Shown here piece after piece: positions 35,502-44,058 of a stretch of DNA of 64,000 nucleotides. Location of the stretch: NCBI GenBank assembly GCA_000746585.2, contig CP009217.2, forward strand, positions 310,001 to 374,000, given 5' to 3'. The translations under genes and the position numbers were made by a program. A model generated the notes under the pieces. That model had not been told where the DNA came from. It did not search any database and was given only the letters and a program-made list of their open reading frames with translations. Each line of letters starts with the position of its first letter. Position 1 is the stretch's first letter. This DNA is from Rickettsiales bacterium Ac37b. GTDB lineage: Bacteria > Pseudomonadota > Alphaproteobacteria > Rickettsiales > Arcanibacteraceae.

Positions 35502-36456
35502 CATCTTTTTTCAAGAAGAACTAATTGCTAGGCTTCAAGACAAGCTAAAACGTGAACTTGGGCCTGAGATTATGGATGCTCTTTATAGTAATGATATCAT
35601 TGAGATTATGTTAAACCCTGATGGTAAAGTTTGGTATGATTATTTAGAGCAAGGTATGATTGATAGCGGTATAGTTATTAGTAAACACCAGGCAGAGAAT
35701 TTACTTGGCACAATAGCCGCAATGAAAGGTACAGTAATTAACTATAACTCTCCTATTTTAGAAACAACCTTACCTTTTGATGGCAGTAGATTTACGGGGA
35801 TTATTTCACCAATAAGTGTCAGTCCTAGCTTTACTATACGTAAAAGGCCTAAGATAGTTTTTACTTTAACAAATTATATAGAAAATGGAATTATTACTTC
35901 AAGCCAAGCTCAGAGTATAAAAGAAGCTATCAAACAAAAAGAGAATATTTTAGTAGTTGGAGGAACTGGTTCAGGTAAAACTACTTTAGTTAATACATTG
36001 CTATATGAGATGTCTATAATTACTCCTCAGGATAGAATAATAATTATTGAAGATACGGTAGAATTAAAATGTTCATCTCTAAATAGCCTGGAGCTTAGAA
36101 CGATAGAAGATATTGATATTACTAAAGTCCTACGTACTACTCTTAGACTTAGACCTTGTAGGATCATCATAGGAGAAATCAGAGGTAGTGAAGCAAATTC
36201 TTTAATCAAAGCATGGAATACCGGACACCCTGGAGGTATTTCTACCATCCATGCAAATTCTGCTTATTCCGGCTTAATCAGGCTAGAGCAATTAATCAAG
36301 GAAGCTGGAATTAAACCTATCCCGGAAATTATAGCTGAAACTATCAAGATGGTTATTTTTATAGAACGTATTAATATGTTTCCTTGGAGAAAAGTAAGGG
36401 AGATTGTAAAAGTCAAAGCTTATAAGCATAACCAGTATAGGCTAGAAATTATCTAA
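35494..36456 (+). CDS. trbB: P-type conjugative transfer ATPase TrbB (VirB11-like)
   Basis: A 320-residue secretion ATPase. Walker A is GGTGSGKTT (about 155-163), followed by a Walker B-like IIIEDTVEL, an RTTLRLRPCRIIIGEIRG box and GHPGGISTIHANSA with the conserved His. It powers pilus assembly and substrate transfer at the inner membrane. It is coupled to the upstream gene by an 8-bp overlap and begins the conserved trbBCDE order. Confidence 0.97.
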   Translation: MNNIFFQEELIARLQDKLKRELGPEIMDALYSNDIIEIMLNPDGKVWYDYLEQGMIDSGIVISKHQAENLLGTIAAMKGTVINYNSPILETTLPFDGSRFTGIISPISVSPSFTIRKRPKIVFTLTNYIENGIITSSQAQSIKEAIKQKENILVVGGTGSGKTTLVNTLLYEMSIITPQDRIIIIEDTVELKCSSLNSLELRTIEDIDITKVLRTTLRLRPCRIIIGEIRGSEANSLIKAWNTGHPGGISTIHANSAYSGLIRLEQLIKEAGIKPIPEIIAETIKMVIFIERINMFPWRKVREIVKVKAYKHNQYRLEII

Positions 36457-36511
36457 TATTAAACTTATTTAATTCCAAATTCATATCAATCACCTGAAAA
36501 GGAGAAAATTA

Positions 36512-36823
36512 ATGTATAAGAGAATTTCATTCTTAATTCTAACATTTTTGTTTAGCTTAAGTAATAGAGTTTATGCCTATACTGGAGGAGCAGGTCTTCC
36601 TTGGGAAGCACCACTTAAAACCCTGCAAGAGAGTTTAACTGGTCCTGTTGCTATGACAGTTGCAATTATGGCTATGTGTGTATCTGGCATAGCTTTAGTC
36701 TGGGGTGAAGAAATAAGTGGTTTTACTAGAAGAATACTGATGTTAGTGCTTGCTATTTCGGTACTTGTATCTAGCGCTAGTATTATTACTACCTTGTTTA
36801 GTGTGAGTGGAGCACTAATCTGA
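36512..36823 (+). CDS. trbC: Conjugal transfer pilin TrbC (VirB2-like)
   Basis: A 103-residue prepilin. The signal peptide (residues 1-22, ending VYA) is followed by a short GGAGLPWEAPL segment and two hydrophobic helices (about 44-62 and 72-98) separated by a charged turn (GEEISGFTRR). That is the TrbC/VirB2 plan; the mature subunit forms the mating pilus. A good ribosome site (AAAGGAG) precedes the ATG. Confidence 0.9.
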   Translation: MYKRISFLILTFLFSLSNRVYAYTGGAGLPWEAPLKTLQESLTGPVAMTVAIMAMCVSGIALVWGEEISGFTRRILMLVLAISVLVSSASIITTLFSVSGALI

Positions 36824-36844
36824 TCCCATTTCCTGTTTCTATTC

Positions 36845-36931
36845 CCACGTTGTCGCACTTTAGGATTCGAATTCGGTCACGTACTAAGGTACGCTCCTCA
36901 TTCTCACCACTTGTTCTCCTAGTGGTTAATT
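36845..36931 (+). repeat. 87-bp intergenic repeat upstream of trbD (copy 1)
   Basis: Aligns without gaps to 40896-40982, which lies just upstream of trbL. Identical cores include GGATTCGAATTCGGTCA and CTCCTCATTCTCAC. A small stem CGTAC/GTACG is formed in this copy. It fills most of the 130-bp trbC-trbD gap. Confidence 0.85.
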
Positions 36932-36953
36932 AAAAACAGCAGATGGGATTACA

Positions 36954-37277
36954 ATGAACACTCGCGATGCTTTGCGCAAAATAATTATTCATAAATCTCT
37001 AACTCGAACTCAAATGCTACTTGGGGGAGAAAGAAGTTTGGTACTCATGAGTGCTTTAAGTTCATTCATAATTGGTCTTATAATTTCTCTTGGCATGAGT
37101 TTTATGATGGGAGTTATCATCGGAGCTATGCTTTGGTTAATAGAAATTTTCTTGTTAAGAAACATGGCAAGGAGTGATCCTTTAATTAGTAAGGTTTATC
37201 TTCGCTCCTGTAAATATAAGAGTTATTATCCTGCTAAAGGTAGATATGATGCGATCATTAATATTCGTTTTAATTAA
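36954..37277 (+). CDS. trbD: Conjugal transfer protein TrbD (VirB3-like)
   Basis: A 107-residue inner-membrane protein with paired hydrophobic helices (about 30-70) after a basic N-terminus (IIHKSLTRTQMLLGGERSL), and a polar tail. The layout and the place between pilin and VirB4-like ATPase are those of TrbD. The N-terminal part is typical (L-x-R-x-x-L-x-G-x-E-R). It follows an 87-bp repeat. Confidence 0.88.
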   Translation: MNTRDALRKIIIHKSLTRTQMLLGGERSLVLMSALSSFIIGLIISLGMSFMMGVIIGAMLWLIEIFLLRNMARSDPLISKVYLRSCKYKSYYPAKGRYDAIINIRFN

Positions 37278-37344
37278 GTTCATCAATAAAGCTTTTACTA
37301 ACAATCAAGCTTTTATTAAATTTAATTGGTAATTAAGGTTATAT

Positions 37345-39810
37345 ATGTATCTCAAAGAATGGAGAGATAAGGCTATTGGCCTTGCTGATCTCTTAAATTA
37401 TGCTGTTTATATTGATGATGGAATCATTCAAGGCAAAGATGGATCTTTGATAGCTAGTTGGTATTTTTATGGTTCTGATATGGAATCAAGTTCAACTGGA
37501 GAGCTAGAAAGCTTATCTGCAAGGTTAAACTTAGCTTTAATGAGGCTTGAGCAAGGATTTATGATGCAAATTGACTGTATTCGGCAATCTGCCCCTAATT
37601 ATCCTGATTTAGCTAAGGCTTATTTTCAAGACGCAACTAGCTTATTAATTGATTATGAAAGAGAACAACAATATAAGTCTGAAAATAACAATTTTGAGTC
37701 TTTATATGCACTAACTATAACTTATACGCAAGCCTTTAAAGCCAAGGAGAAAATAGGAGATTTTCTTTATGAAGTTGATGGTAATCAAGCAGAGGAGAAA
37801 GAAGGAGATAAAACTCTTATTTGGTTTAAGAAGATAATTAGGGAATTAGAGTTATCTTTAGCTTATGTTTTTAATAACTCTCTTACCAGGATGAAAAATA
37901 ATTCTGCTAATCATCAGGATGGTGGTAATCAATTACTTGAGTTTTTAAATTATTGTGTAACTGGTAGATTCCATAAACTAAATTTACCGATTAGCGGTAT
38001 GTATTTAGACTCTTTAATAGGTAACCAAGATTTTACTGGCGGAAATTATCCCCAAATTGGTAATACGCATCTTAGAATAGTTTCTATAGAAGGGCTGCCT
38101 ATGGAATCTTATCCTTCAGTATTAAGTAGCTTAAATTATATTGCAACTCCCTTTAGGTGGAATAGTAGATTTATCTTTTTTGATAATGAGGAAGCTAAAT
38201 CTCTTATTAATACTACTCGAAAAAGATGGAAGCAAAAAATCAGAAGCTTTAAAGATCAAATCCTAAATACAACTAGTTCTGCTATTGACTATGATGCTGT
38301 AGCTATGGCAGATGATGCAGAAAATGCCATGAGTGAATTAGCAAGTAATATGGTGAAGTTTGGTGATTATACGAGCAGTATTATTTTAATGAATGAAAAT
38401 CTAGAATTGCTAGAATCAGCTGTAGAGCTAGTAGCCAAAACAATACGTAACTTAGGCTTTGCAGCTCGTATTGAGACTGTAAATAGTGTTGAAAGCTATT
38501 TGGGTTCCCTGCCAGGTCATGGCTATCAAAATATTCGAAAATCCATGATTCATACTATCAATTTAGCTGATTTATTGCCTTTAACTTCAGTATGGCCAGG
38601 ACTTGCTTATCATCCCTGTCCTTTTTATCCAAAAAACTCTCCGCCCTTATTTTATAGTACAACTACTGGTAATTCGCCTTTTAGAGTATCACTTCACGTT
38701 GGTGATGTTGGACATACCCTGATACTCGGTCCAACAGGAGCTGGTAAATCTACTTTACTCTCCTTTATGATGGCTCAGCATTTTAGATATCAGGATGCCA
38801 AGGTATTTTGCTTTGATAAAGGTTATAGTGCTTATATTATTGCTAAAGCTTCTGGCGGAGAAGTATTTGACATTCTAGGTGAAAATTCTGCTCTTACCTT
38901 TTGTCCTTTAGCAAATATTGATCAGATGAGTGAAAGATTTTGGGCAAAAGACTGGATAGAAACTTTACTTATTATGCAAGACATTACTATTACTCCTAAT
39001 ATTCGCCAAAAAATTCATGAGGCTATAGAATTACTAAGTACCAGCCCTAGTAAAACAATGAGTGACTTTATTAATACGGTGCAAGCTATAGAAATTAGAG
39101 AAGCATTATTACCCTATAGTTTGGCTGGAAGTATGGGCATGTTACTTGATGCAGATATTGATGGTTTAAATAATAAAAATAAATTCCAAAAAAGCTTTCA
39201 CAAGAGATTTCAAGTGTTTGAGATGGAACATTTAATGAATTTAGGAGCAAAAAGTGTAGTTCCAGTTTTAACTTATTTGTTTCACAAGATAGAAAAAAAT
39301 TTAGATGGCGCTCCAACTTTACTTATTCTGGATGAAGCATGGTTATTTATCTCTCATCCAATGTTTAGAGATAAAATCAGAGAGTGGCTCAAAGTGATGA
39401 GAAAGAATAATGTTGCAGTTATATTTGCAACGCAGTCAATATCTGATATTGCAAATAGTCCAATTAGAGAAGTTATTTATGAATCATGTCAAACTAAAAT
39501 ATTACTCCCAAATATGGAAGCAAATAATGAGTTTATTAAAGAGGAATATAGGAAAATTGGCTTAAATGATAGACAGATTGAGTTGATCAAATATTCAATA
39601 CCTAAGAAGCATTATTACTATCTATCACCTTATGGTAGACGCTTATTTGAATTAAAACTTGGCCCCTTAGTTAAAGCTTTTATTGCAACAAACAGCAAAG
39701 AAGAAATCAAAATATCCAAATTACTACAGGAAAAATACCAAAAAGATTGGCAAATCGAGTGGCTAAAATATAAAAACTTACAGAATGGGCAAAAATTTGG
39801 ACGCGGTTAA
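37345..39810 (+). CDS. trbE: Conjugal transfer ATPase TrbE (VirB4-like)
   Basis: An 821-residue ATPase of the VirB4/TrbE family. The N-terminal CagE/TrbE domain leads to Walker A GPTGAGKST (about 461-469), Walker B LLILDEAWLF (about 657-666) and the ATQSISDI sensor segment. It energises pilus subunit export and retraction. Length is normal, so this core motor appears intact even though the transfer end of the island is destroyed. Confidence 0.97.
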   Translation: MYLKEWRDKAIGLADLLNYAVYIDDGIIQGKDGSLIASWYFYGSDMESSSTGELESLSARLNLALMRLEQGFMMQIDCIRQSAPNYPDLAKAYFQDATSLLIDYEREQQYKSENNNFESLYALTITYTQAFKAKEKIGDFLYEVDGNQAEEKEGDKTLIWFKKIIRELELSLAYVFNNSLTRMKNNSANHQDGGNQLLEFLNYCVTGRFHKLNLPISGMYLDSLIGNQDFTGGNYPQIGNTHLRIVSIEGLPMESYPSVLSSLNYIATPFRWNSRFIFFDNEEAKSLINTTRKRWKQKIRSFKDQILNTTSSAIDYDAVAMADDAENAMSELASNMVKFGDYTSSIILMNENLELLESAVELVAKTIRNLGFAARIETVNSVESYLGSLPGHGYQNIRKSMIHTINLADLLPLTSVWPGLAYHPCPFYPKNSPPLFYSTTTGNSPFRVSLHVGDVGHTLILGPTGAGKSTLLSFMMAQHFRYQDAKVFCFDKGYSAYIIAKASGGEVFDILGENSALTFCPLANIDQMSERFWAKDWIETLLIMQDITITPNIRQKIHEAIELLSTSPSKTMSDFINTVQAIEIREALLPYSLAGSMGMLLDADIDGLNNKNKFQKSFHKRFQVFEMEHLMNLGAKSVVPVLTYLFHKIEKNLDGAPTLLILDEAWLFISHPMFRDKIREWLKVMRKNNVAVIFATQSISDIANSPIREVIYESCQTKILLPNMEANNEFIKEEYRKIGLNDRQIELIKYSIPKKHYYYLSPYGRRLFELKLGPLVKAFIATNSKEEIKISKLLQEKYQKDWQIEWLKYKNLQNGQKFGRG

Positions 39811-39826
39811 AATAGCTACGCTAGTT

Positions 39827-40231
39827 TTAGTAATGAGCATTATCGTTTTTCAAAGCGATTCTTGCTGCGTCGGCTAAAAATGATGACCTACTTTTACCAA
39901 GGGTTTGAGCTTTATGATCGATGGCATGAAGAAGATCTTGATCAATTGTGGCATTGAAACGAACAACTTTAGATTTTAAAGGTGCAGAGACTAAAATTGC
40001 TACACTATCTTTATTTTCAGAAAATGACATAATTTTTTCTAAAGAGCTAGGCTCAGGTAATATTTCACCATTTTCTAGCATTAATTCGAGATGGACTTTT
40101 AGTGCTTCATGTGCTAATTCTCTAGCTTTATCTAAAGTGCTAGCAGCAGTTATGCAACCTGGTAAATCAGGAAAATCAACTCCATAATCGGATTTTGGTT
40201 CTTTTCTTATTAACGCTATATAATTAATCAT
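39827..40231 (-). CDS. hicB: HicB-family antitoxin
   Basis: A 134-residue two-part protein: an N-terminal HicB domain (YIALIRKEPKSDYGVDFPDL with PGCITAASTLDKARELAHEAL) and a C-terminal ribbon-helix-helix DNA-binding tail (VVRFNATIDQDLLHAIDHKA). It would neutralise HicA and repress the pair. It is encoded opposite to the trb genes, between trbE and trbJ, 1 bp after hicA. Confidence 0.92.
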   Translation of the reverse strand: MINYIALIRKEPKSDYGVDFPDLPGCITAASTLDKARELAHEALKVHLELMLENGEILPEPSSLEKIMSFSENKDSVAILVSAPLKSKVVRFNATIDQDLLHAIDHKAQTLGKSRSSFLADAARIALKNDNAHY

Positions 40232-40232
40232 A

Positions 40233-40424
40233 TTATTTACCTTTTTTAAGCTTAGCTTGCTTTAAAACGCTATTTAATGTACCAGAAGGTAGGTCTTTTT
40301 TAGGATGAGGTATGGTTACAATGCCGCTTTTCGTAGGGTGTTTAAATTGCATGTGGCTTCCTACAGTTCTGACATGTATCCAGCCATCCTCTTTTATTAT
40401 TTTTATTAATTCTCTACTTTCCAT
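40233..40424 (-). CDS. hicA: HicA-family mRNA interferase toxin
   Basis: A 63-residue dsRBD-like toxin. It has the HicA pattern of KIIKEDGWIHVRTVGSHMQF, with the catalytic His in GSHMQFKHP, and the VTIPHPKKDLPSGTLNSVLKQA end. It would cleave mRNA when HicB is lost, stabilising the island. The toxin gene comes first, as is usual for hicAB. Confidence 0.93.
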   Translation of the reverse strand: MESRELIKIIKEDGWIHVRTVGSHMQFKHPTKSGIVTIPHPKKDLPSGTLNSVLKQAKLKKGK

Positions 40425-40483
40425 TTTTTATTATACTTATTTTATACACACTCTGCAACTTTAATATATATTTTATACCATAA

Positions 40484-40873
40484 ATGTTCAAGATATTATT
40501 TATGATAATAATCATTTTTCCGATACTTGTTATTGCAGGAGGAGATGATGAAACAACTATTAACAATAACTACTATCAAAATGTTGGTGGAGCTACTGAA
40601 GATAGTTTGATTAATAAGTTACAGCAAATGTCGAGTAGTACGCAAGGTAGAATGCAAGGTATACAAGTAGGTCATATGATTGCAATTGAACATGTTCAGC
40701 AACTTCGAAAACTAAGGCAGCTACAAATGAGCCATATGCAGGCTCAGAATAATTACCTAGCTAGAATAGAACAAGAAAATAACTCTAAAAAAGCGGCAGC
40801 AGATCTTTTCTTTACTGTGCCAGAGTCTACTCAAAATAAGAAATATAGAGGGTTTAAAGGTGGCAGTAAATAA
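40484..40873 (+). CDS. trbJ: Short TrbJ-like conjugal transfer protein
   Basis: A 129-residue exported protein: signal peptide (about 1-18), an Asn-rich stretch (TTINNNYYQNVGG), then helices with VGHMIAIEHVQQLRKLRQLQ and SHMQAQNNYLARIEQE. The helical half resembles the C-terminal part of TrbJ (VirB5-like), whose usual length is about 240-260. So it is either an N-terminally reduced TrbJ or a replacement for it. Its place between trbE and trbL is right for TrbJ. Confidence 0.6.
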   Translation: MFKILFMIIIIFPILVIAGGDDETTINNNYYQNVGGATEDSLINKLQQMSSSTQGRMQGIQVGHMIAIEHVQQLRKLRQLQMSHMQAQNNYLARIEQENNSKKAAADLFFTVPESTQNKKYRGFKGGSK

Positions 40874-40895
40874 TAACAATATTTCATTTAAATTT

Positions 40896-40982
40896 CCACG
40901 TTGTCGTATTTCGGGATTCGAATTCGGTCATGTACTAATGTATTCTCCTCATTCTCACTACTTATACTCCTAGTGGATAATT
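40896..40982 (+). repeat. 87-bp intergenic repeat upstream of trbL (copy 2)
   Basis: Gap-free match to 36845-36931. It ends 4 bases before the trbL ATG, so it forms the whole trbL leader, including the region where a ribosome site would lie. The stem seen in copy 1 is weakened here (TGTAC/GTATT). Confidence 0.85.
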
Positions 40983-40986
40983 TTAA

Positions 40987-42354
40987 ATGAAAAATGTTAT
41001 CATATCTAAAGTTTGGTTCCTAACAATCATAATCATTGCATTATTGCTGAATAATAGCAGTTATGCAGCAGAAATTGAGAGTGGTATCTTAGATAATATT
41101 CTGGATAACTATCAACAAGCAAGTATTAATTGGTTTGCTCCTTTATTTAATTTAGGCCAGAAACTCTTTGCTTTACTTGCTGCTATTGAAATAGCTTGGT
41201 GTTCTATTATTTGGGTACTGGAGAGGGATGAGTTTACTTCTTTCACTAGTAGTTTAATTAAGAAAATAATGAGTATAGGATTTTTCTATGCCTTGCTTTT
41301 AAATGCAAATAGCTGGATTCCAGCAATAGTTGATAGCTTTATTGAGGCAGGACAGCTTGCAGGAGGAGTTAGCGATTTAAGCCCATCAGCCGTACTTGAT
41401 ACAGGACTTAAAACCAGTTTAGTAATGCTTAGTAAATTACATTTTAGCGGCTTAATGGATACTATAGCCACAGGAGGTACAGCCTTAGTTGCAAGTATTA
41501 TCATTATCTTTTCTTTTGCGGTAATTGCTTCGCAGTTACTCATTGCCATTATTGAATCTTATATCGTAATTAGCGGCGGAATAATCTTTCTTGGCTTTGG
41601 AGGGTCTAGATGGACTACTGATTTTACAAGTAAATATATCTCCTATGCTTTTGCTATTGGAGTTAAGCTTTTTATTCTTTATTTGCTGATAGGTATAGGG
41701 CAAAACCAAGTAGTAAACTGGCCAGAGAATTTAGAGCCTATTAACGTAAATAGTGTTTTATCTATTATGGGATCTAGCCTGGTTTATATGTTTTTAGTAT
41801 GGCAGATTCCATCTATGGCAGCAAGTATGTTATCTGGAGCACCTAATATGACAGCTGGTTCTGCTGCTTCAACGATAGCGAGTTCTGCTAATATGATGGT
41901 AAGTAGCGCAGCTAAGAGTGGTGCTTTTGGAGTTGGAGCAGCTAAAAGTGGTATAGGCTTGAGTAAAGCAGCAAGTTCTGCCTGGCAAGTAGCAGGTTTA
42001 GAAAGGCTTGCTAAAGCAACTAACAGTGGGAATGGTATAGCTGATCATTTAGGACAAGTTGGGAGTGCAGTAAAGCATTTTACTTCTTCGAGTTTAGAAG
42101 ATAGTAAAGGAGGCTTTGATTACGATTTAGGCAAAACTAAAGGGGGACGTATGAGCTCTATTCTCGGTAATAGAATGCAAAATGCAGAAGAAAATATCGC
42201 AGCAAATAGTATTAATAATAATGTAAAACATCTGCCGCCAAGTCTAGAGCAAGCTTTAAAGAATATAGCTAGCAATGCTAATCGAAACTCTACTCCTCAT
42301 GATAATGCTCATACTATGCCACCTCATATTAAGTTAAACCATACTGAAAGTTAA
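40987..42354 (+). CDS. trbL: Conjugal transfer membrane protein TrbL (VirB6-like)
   Basis: A 455-residue polytopic protein with a signal-like first helix, about six further membrane helices (to about residue 280) and a long Ala/Ser/Gly-rich tail. The opening ESGILDNILDNYQQASINWF is the TrbL family signature. It forms the inner-membrane channel base. It begins 4 bp after an 87-bp repeat, and a purine-rich spacer separates it from trbF. Confidence 0.92.
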   Translation: MKNVIISKVWFLTIIIIALLLNNSSYAAEIESGILDNILDNYQQASINWFAPLFNLGQKLFALLAAIEIAWCSIIWVLERDEFTSFTSSLIKKIMSIGFFYALLLNANSWIPAIVDSFIEAGQLAGGVSDLSPSAVLDTGLKTSLVMLSKLHFSGLMDTIATGGTALVASIIIIFSFAVIASQLLIAIIESYIVISGGIIFLGFGGSRWTTDFTSKYISYAFAIGVKLFILYLLIGIGQNQVVNWPENLEPINVNSVLSIMGSSLVYMFLVWQIPSMAASMLSGAPNMTAGSAASTIASSANMMVSSAAKSGAFGVGAAKSGIGLSKAASSAWQVAGLERLAKATNSGNGIADHLGQVGSAVKHFTSSSLEDSKGGFDYDLGKTKGGRMSSILGNRMQNAEENIAANSINNNVKHLPPSLEQALKNIASNANRNSTPHDNAHTMPPHIKLNHTES

Positions 42355-42422
42355 GAAGAGTAGAAGAATAGAAGAGTAGAAGAATAAGAAGAATAAAAAA
42401 GATAAGAAGGAGAAGAAATAAT
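42355..42422 (+). repeat. Purine-only repeat tract between trbL and trbF
   Basis: The 68-base spacer is almost all A and G, built from repeated GAAGAGTAGAAGAATA-like units, and includes the trbF ribosome site. Such tracts can extend by slippage. Confidence 0.6.
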
Positions 42423-43082
42423 ATGAATACAGATAATACAGATAATCACGAACCAAATCCTTATGTGGAAGCTAGAAGAGAATGGGTAGAGCGATATGGA
42501 GATTATATAGTGCAAGCTAAAAACTGGCGGATTAGCACTTTAGTTGTTAGTAGTATTGCTGTAATTCTTGCTATATCAATTACTAAAAACAAAATCATAC
42601 CTTATATCGTCCAAGTCGATAAGCTTGGTAAAATAGAGGCAGTAGAACAGGCTTTAGCATATAAAACTCCAGATCATAAGATCATTAAATCAGAACTAGC
42701 TAGTTTTATTGAAAAAGCAAGATCAATCTCAGCTGATAATATTGTCCAAAAGAAAGCTTTAGAGAAAATATATGCTTATTTGCCTAAAGGAAAAAGTGCT
42801 AGCCTGTTTGTTCAGGAATATATCAATCATCATAATCCTTTTGAGCTTGCTAGAAATGTGACTCAAGCAGTAGAAATAAGTTCAATATTACAAGTAAGTG
42901 ATAAGAGCTGGCAAATTGAATGGCAAGAATTAACAAGAGATTTACATGGTAATCTCATAAGTAGTAGTAAATGGAAAGCAGCTTTATCGATAGAATTTAG
43001 TGCACCTAACCAGGAAGAAGATATCTTAATGAATCCACTTGGATTATTTATCACCGAGCTTAGCTGGACTAAACAACTATAA
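42423..43082 (+). CDS. trbF: Conjugal transfer protein TrbF (VirB8-like)
   Basis: A 219-residue bitopic protein: a short cytoplasmic N-terminus (NPYVEARREWVERYGDYI), one membrane helix (about 37-55) and a periplasmic NTF2-like VirB8 domain. The EARREWVERYGDYIVQAKNW block is the TrbF signature. It nucleates the periplasmic part of the secretion channel. Order with trbL and trbG is conserved. Confidence 0.95.
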   Translation: MNTDNTDNHEPNPYVEARREWVERYGDYIVQAKNWRISTLVVSSIAVILAISITKNKIIPYIVQVDKLGKIEAVEQALAYKTPDHKIIKSELASFIEKARSISADNIVQKKALEKIYAYLPKGKSASLFVQEYINHHNPFELARNVTQAVEISSILQVSDKSWQIEWQELTRDLHGNLISSSKWKAALSIEFSAPNQEEDILMNPLGLFITELSWTKQL

Positions 43083-43133
43083 AAATAGTCATACATACCC
43101 ATAAATTTTAAATATATATCCCCTAAAGGAGTT

Positions 43134-44048
43134 TTGACCATGAAGTTACCTAATGTCATTGTTTTGCCTTTTTTATGCTTCTTACTTACTACTTCTCTAA
43201 GTTTTGCTGAAACAACTAAAAAAGTGGTGCCAGACATTGAACCAAGTAACATAAGTAATATAAGCAACATAAATGGTAATTCTGAAATTATAGCGACTAA
43301 AGCTTGGCAAAGATCAGGAGTGGCAAAGCCGATTAAAACAAATAATGGGATAATTAAATATCCTTATGGTGAATCATCTCCTACTATCACCTGCTCACCA
43401 CTTCATATCTGTGATATAGAACTTGAAGCAGGAGAAAAGATTTTAAATGTTGCCATAGGTGATCAAGTGCACTGGATATTATCGCCTGCAAATTCTGGTG
43501 CAGGATCTGATATTACTCCTCATGTCATCATTAAACCAACGGATGAGAATATTAGCACTAATATGGTAGTAACTACTGATAAACGTACCTATTACCTCTA
43601 TTTAAGGTCGCAGAAAACAGGTTATATTACCAGGCTTAGCTTTTACTATCCTCATGATTTAGTGCAAAGCTGGGAGCTTCATAATAAACTTAAAGAAGAA
43701 GATGAACAAAATAGAATAGCAGAGTTTCCAGCCCTTACCGTAGCTGAACTTGATTTTAATTATGAGATTAAAGGAAGTAATAAAAGTCATATCAGGCCAA
43801 TTAGAGTATTTAATGATGGTAAGCATGTTTATCTTCAAATGAGTCCTAAATTAGGAGCGAATGAAGCACCAATCTTAATGGTGATAGGAAAAAATGGAGA
43901 ATCACAACTAGTCAATTACCGCATGAAAAGTGGTTATTACGTAGTTGATCGATTATTTGATAGAGCACAGCTTATACTTGGCACAGGTAAAGGCAAAGAA
44001 GTGGTAACTATTCAAGTAAAAAAATCTTGCTTCTTTAACTGTAATTAA
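43134..44048 (+). CDS. trbG: Conjugal transfer protein TrbG (VirB9-like)
   Basis: A 304-residue periplasmic protein: signal peptide (about 1-24), a variable linker, the VirB9 N-terminal beta domain (PTITCSPLHICDIELEAGE) and the C-terminal domain that joins VirB7/VirB10 at the outer membrane (RPIRVFNDGKHVYLQMSP). An AAAGGAG ribosome site precedes the ATG. Confidence 0.95.
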   Translation: MTMKLPNVIVLPFLCFLLTTSLSFAETTKKVVPDIEPSNISNISNINGNSEIIATKAWQRSGVAKPIKTNNGIIKYPYGESSPTITCSPLHICDIELEAGEKILNVAIGDQVHWILSPANSGAGSDITPHVIIKPTDENISTNMVVTTDKRTYYLYLRSQKTGYITRLSFYYPHDLVQSWELHNKLKEEDEQNRIAEFPALTVAELDFNYEIKGSNKSHIRPIRVFNDGKHVYLQMSPKLGANEAPILMVIGKNGESQLVNYRMKSGYYVVDRLFDRAQLILGTGKGKEVVTIQVKKSCFFNCN

Positions 44049-44058
44049 GAGCAGTTTT

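Noticed and set aside
36845-40982. CRISPR-like interpretation of the two 87-bp repeats
   Set aside because: Only two copies 4 kb apart with genes between; no spacers and no cas genes.
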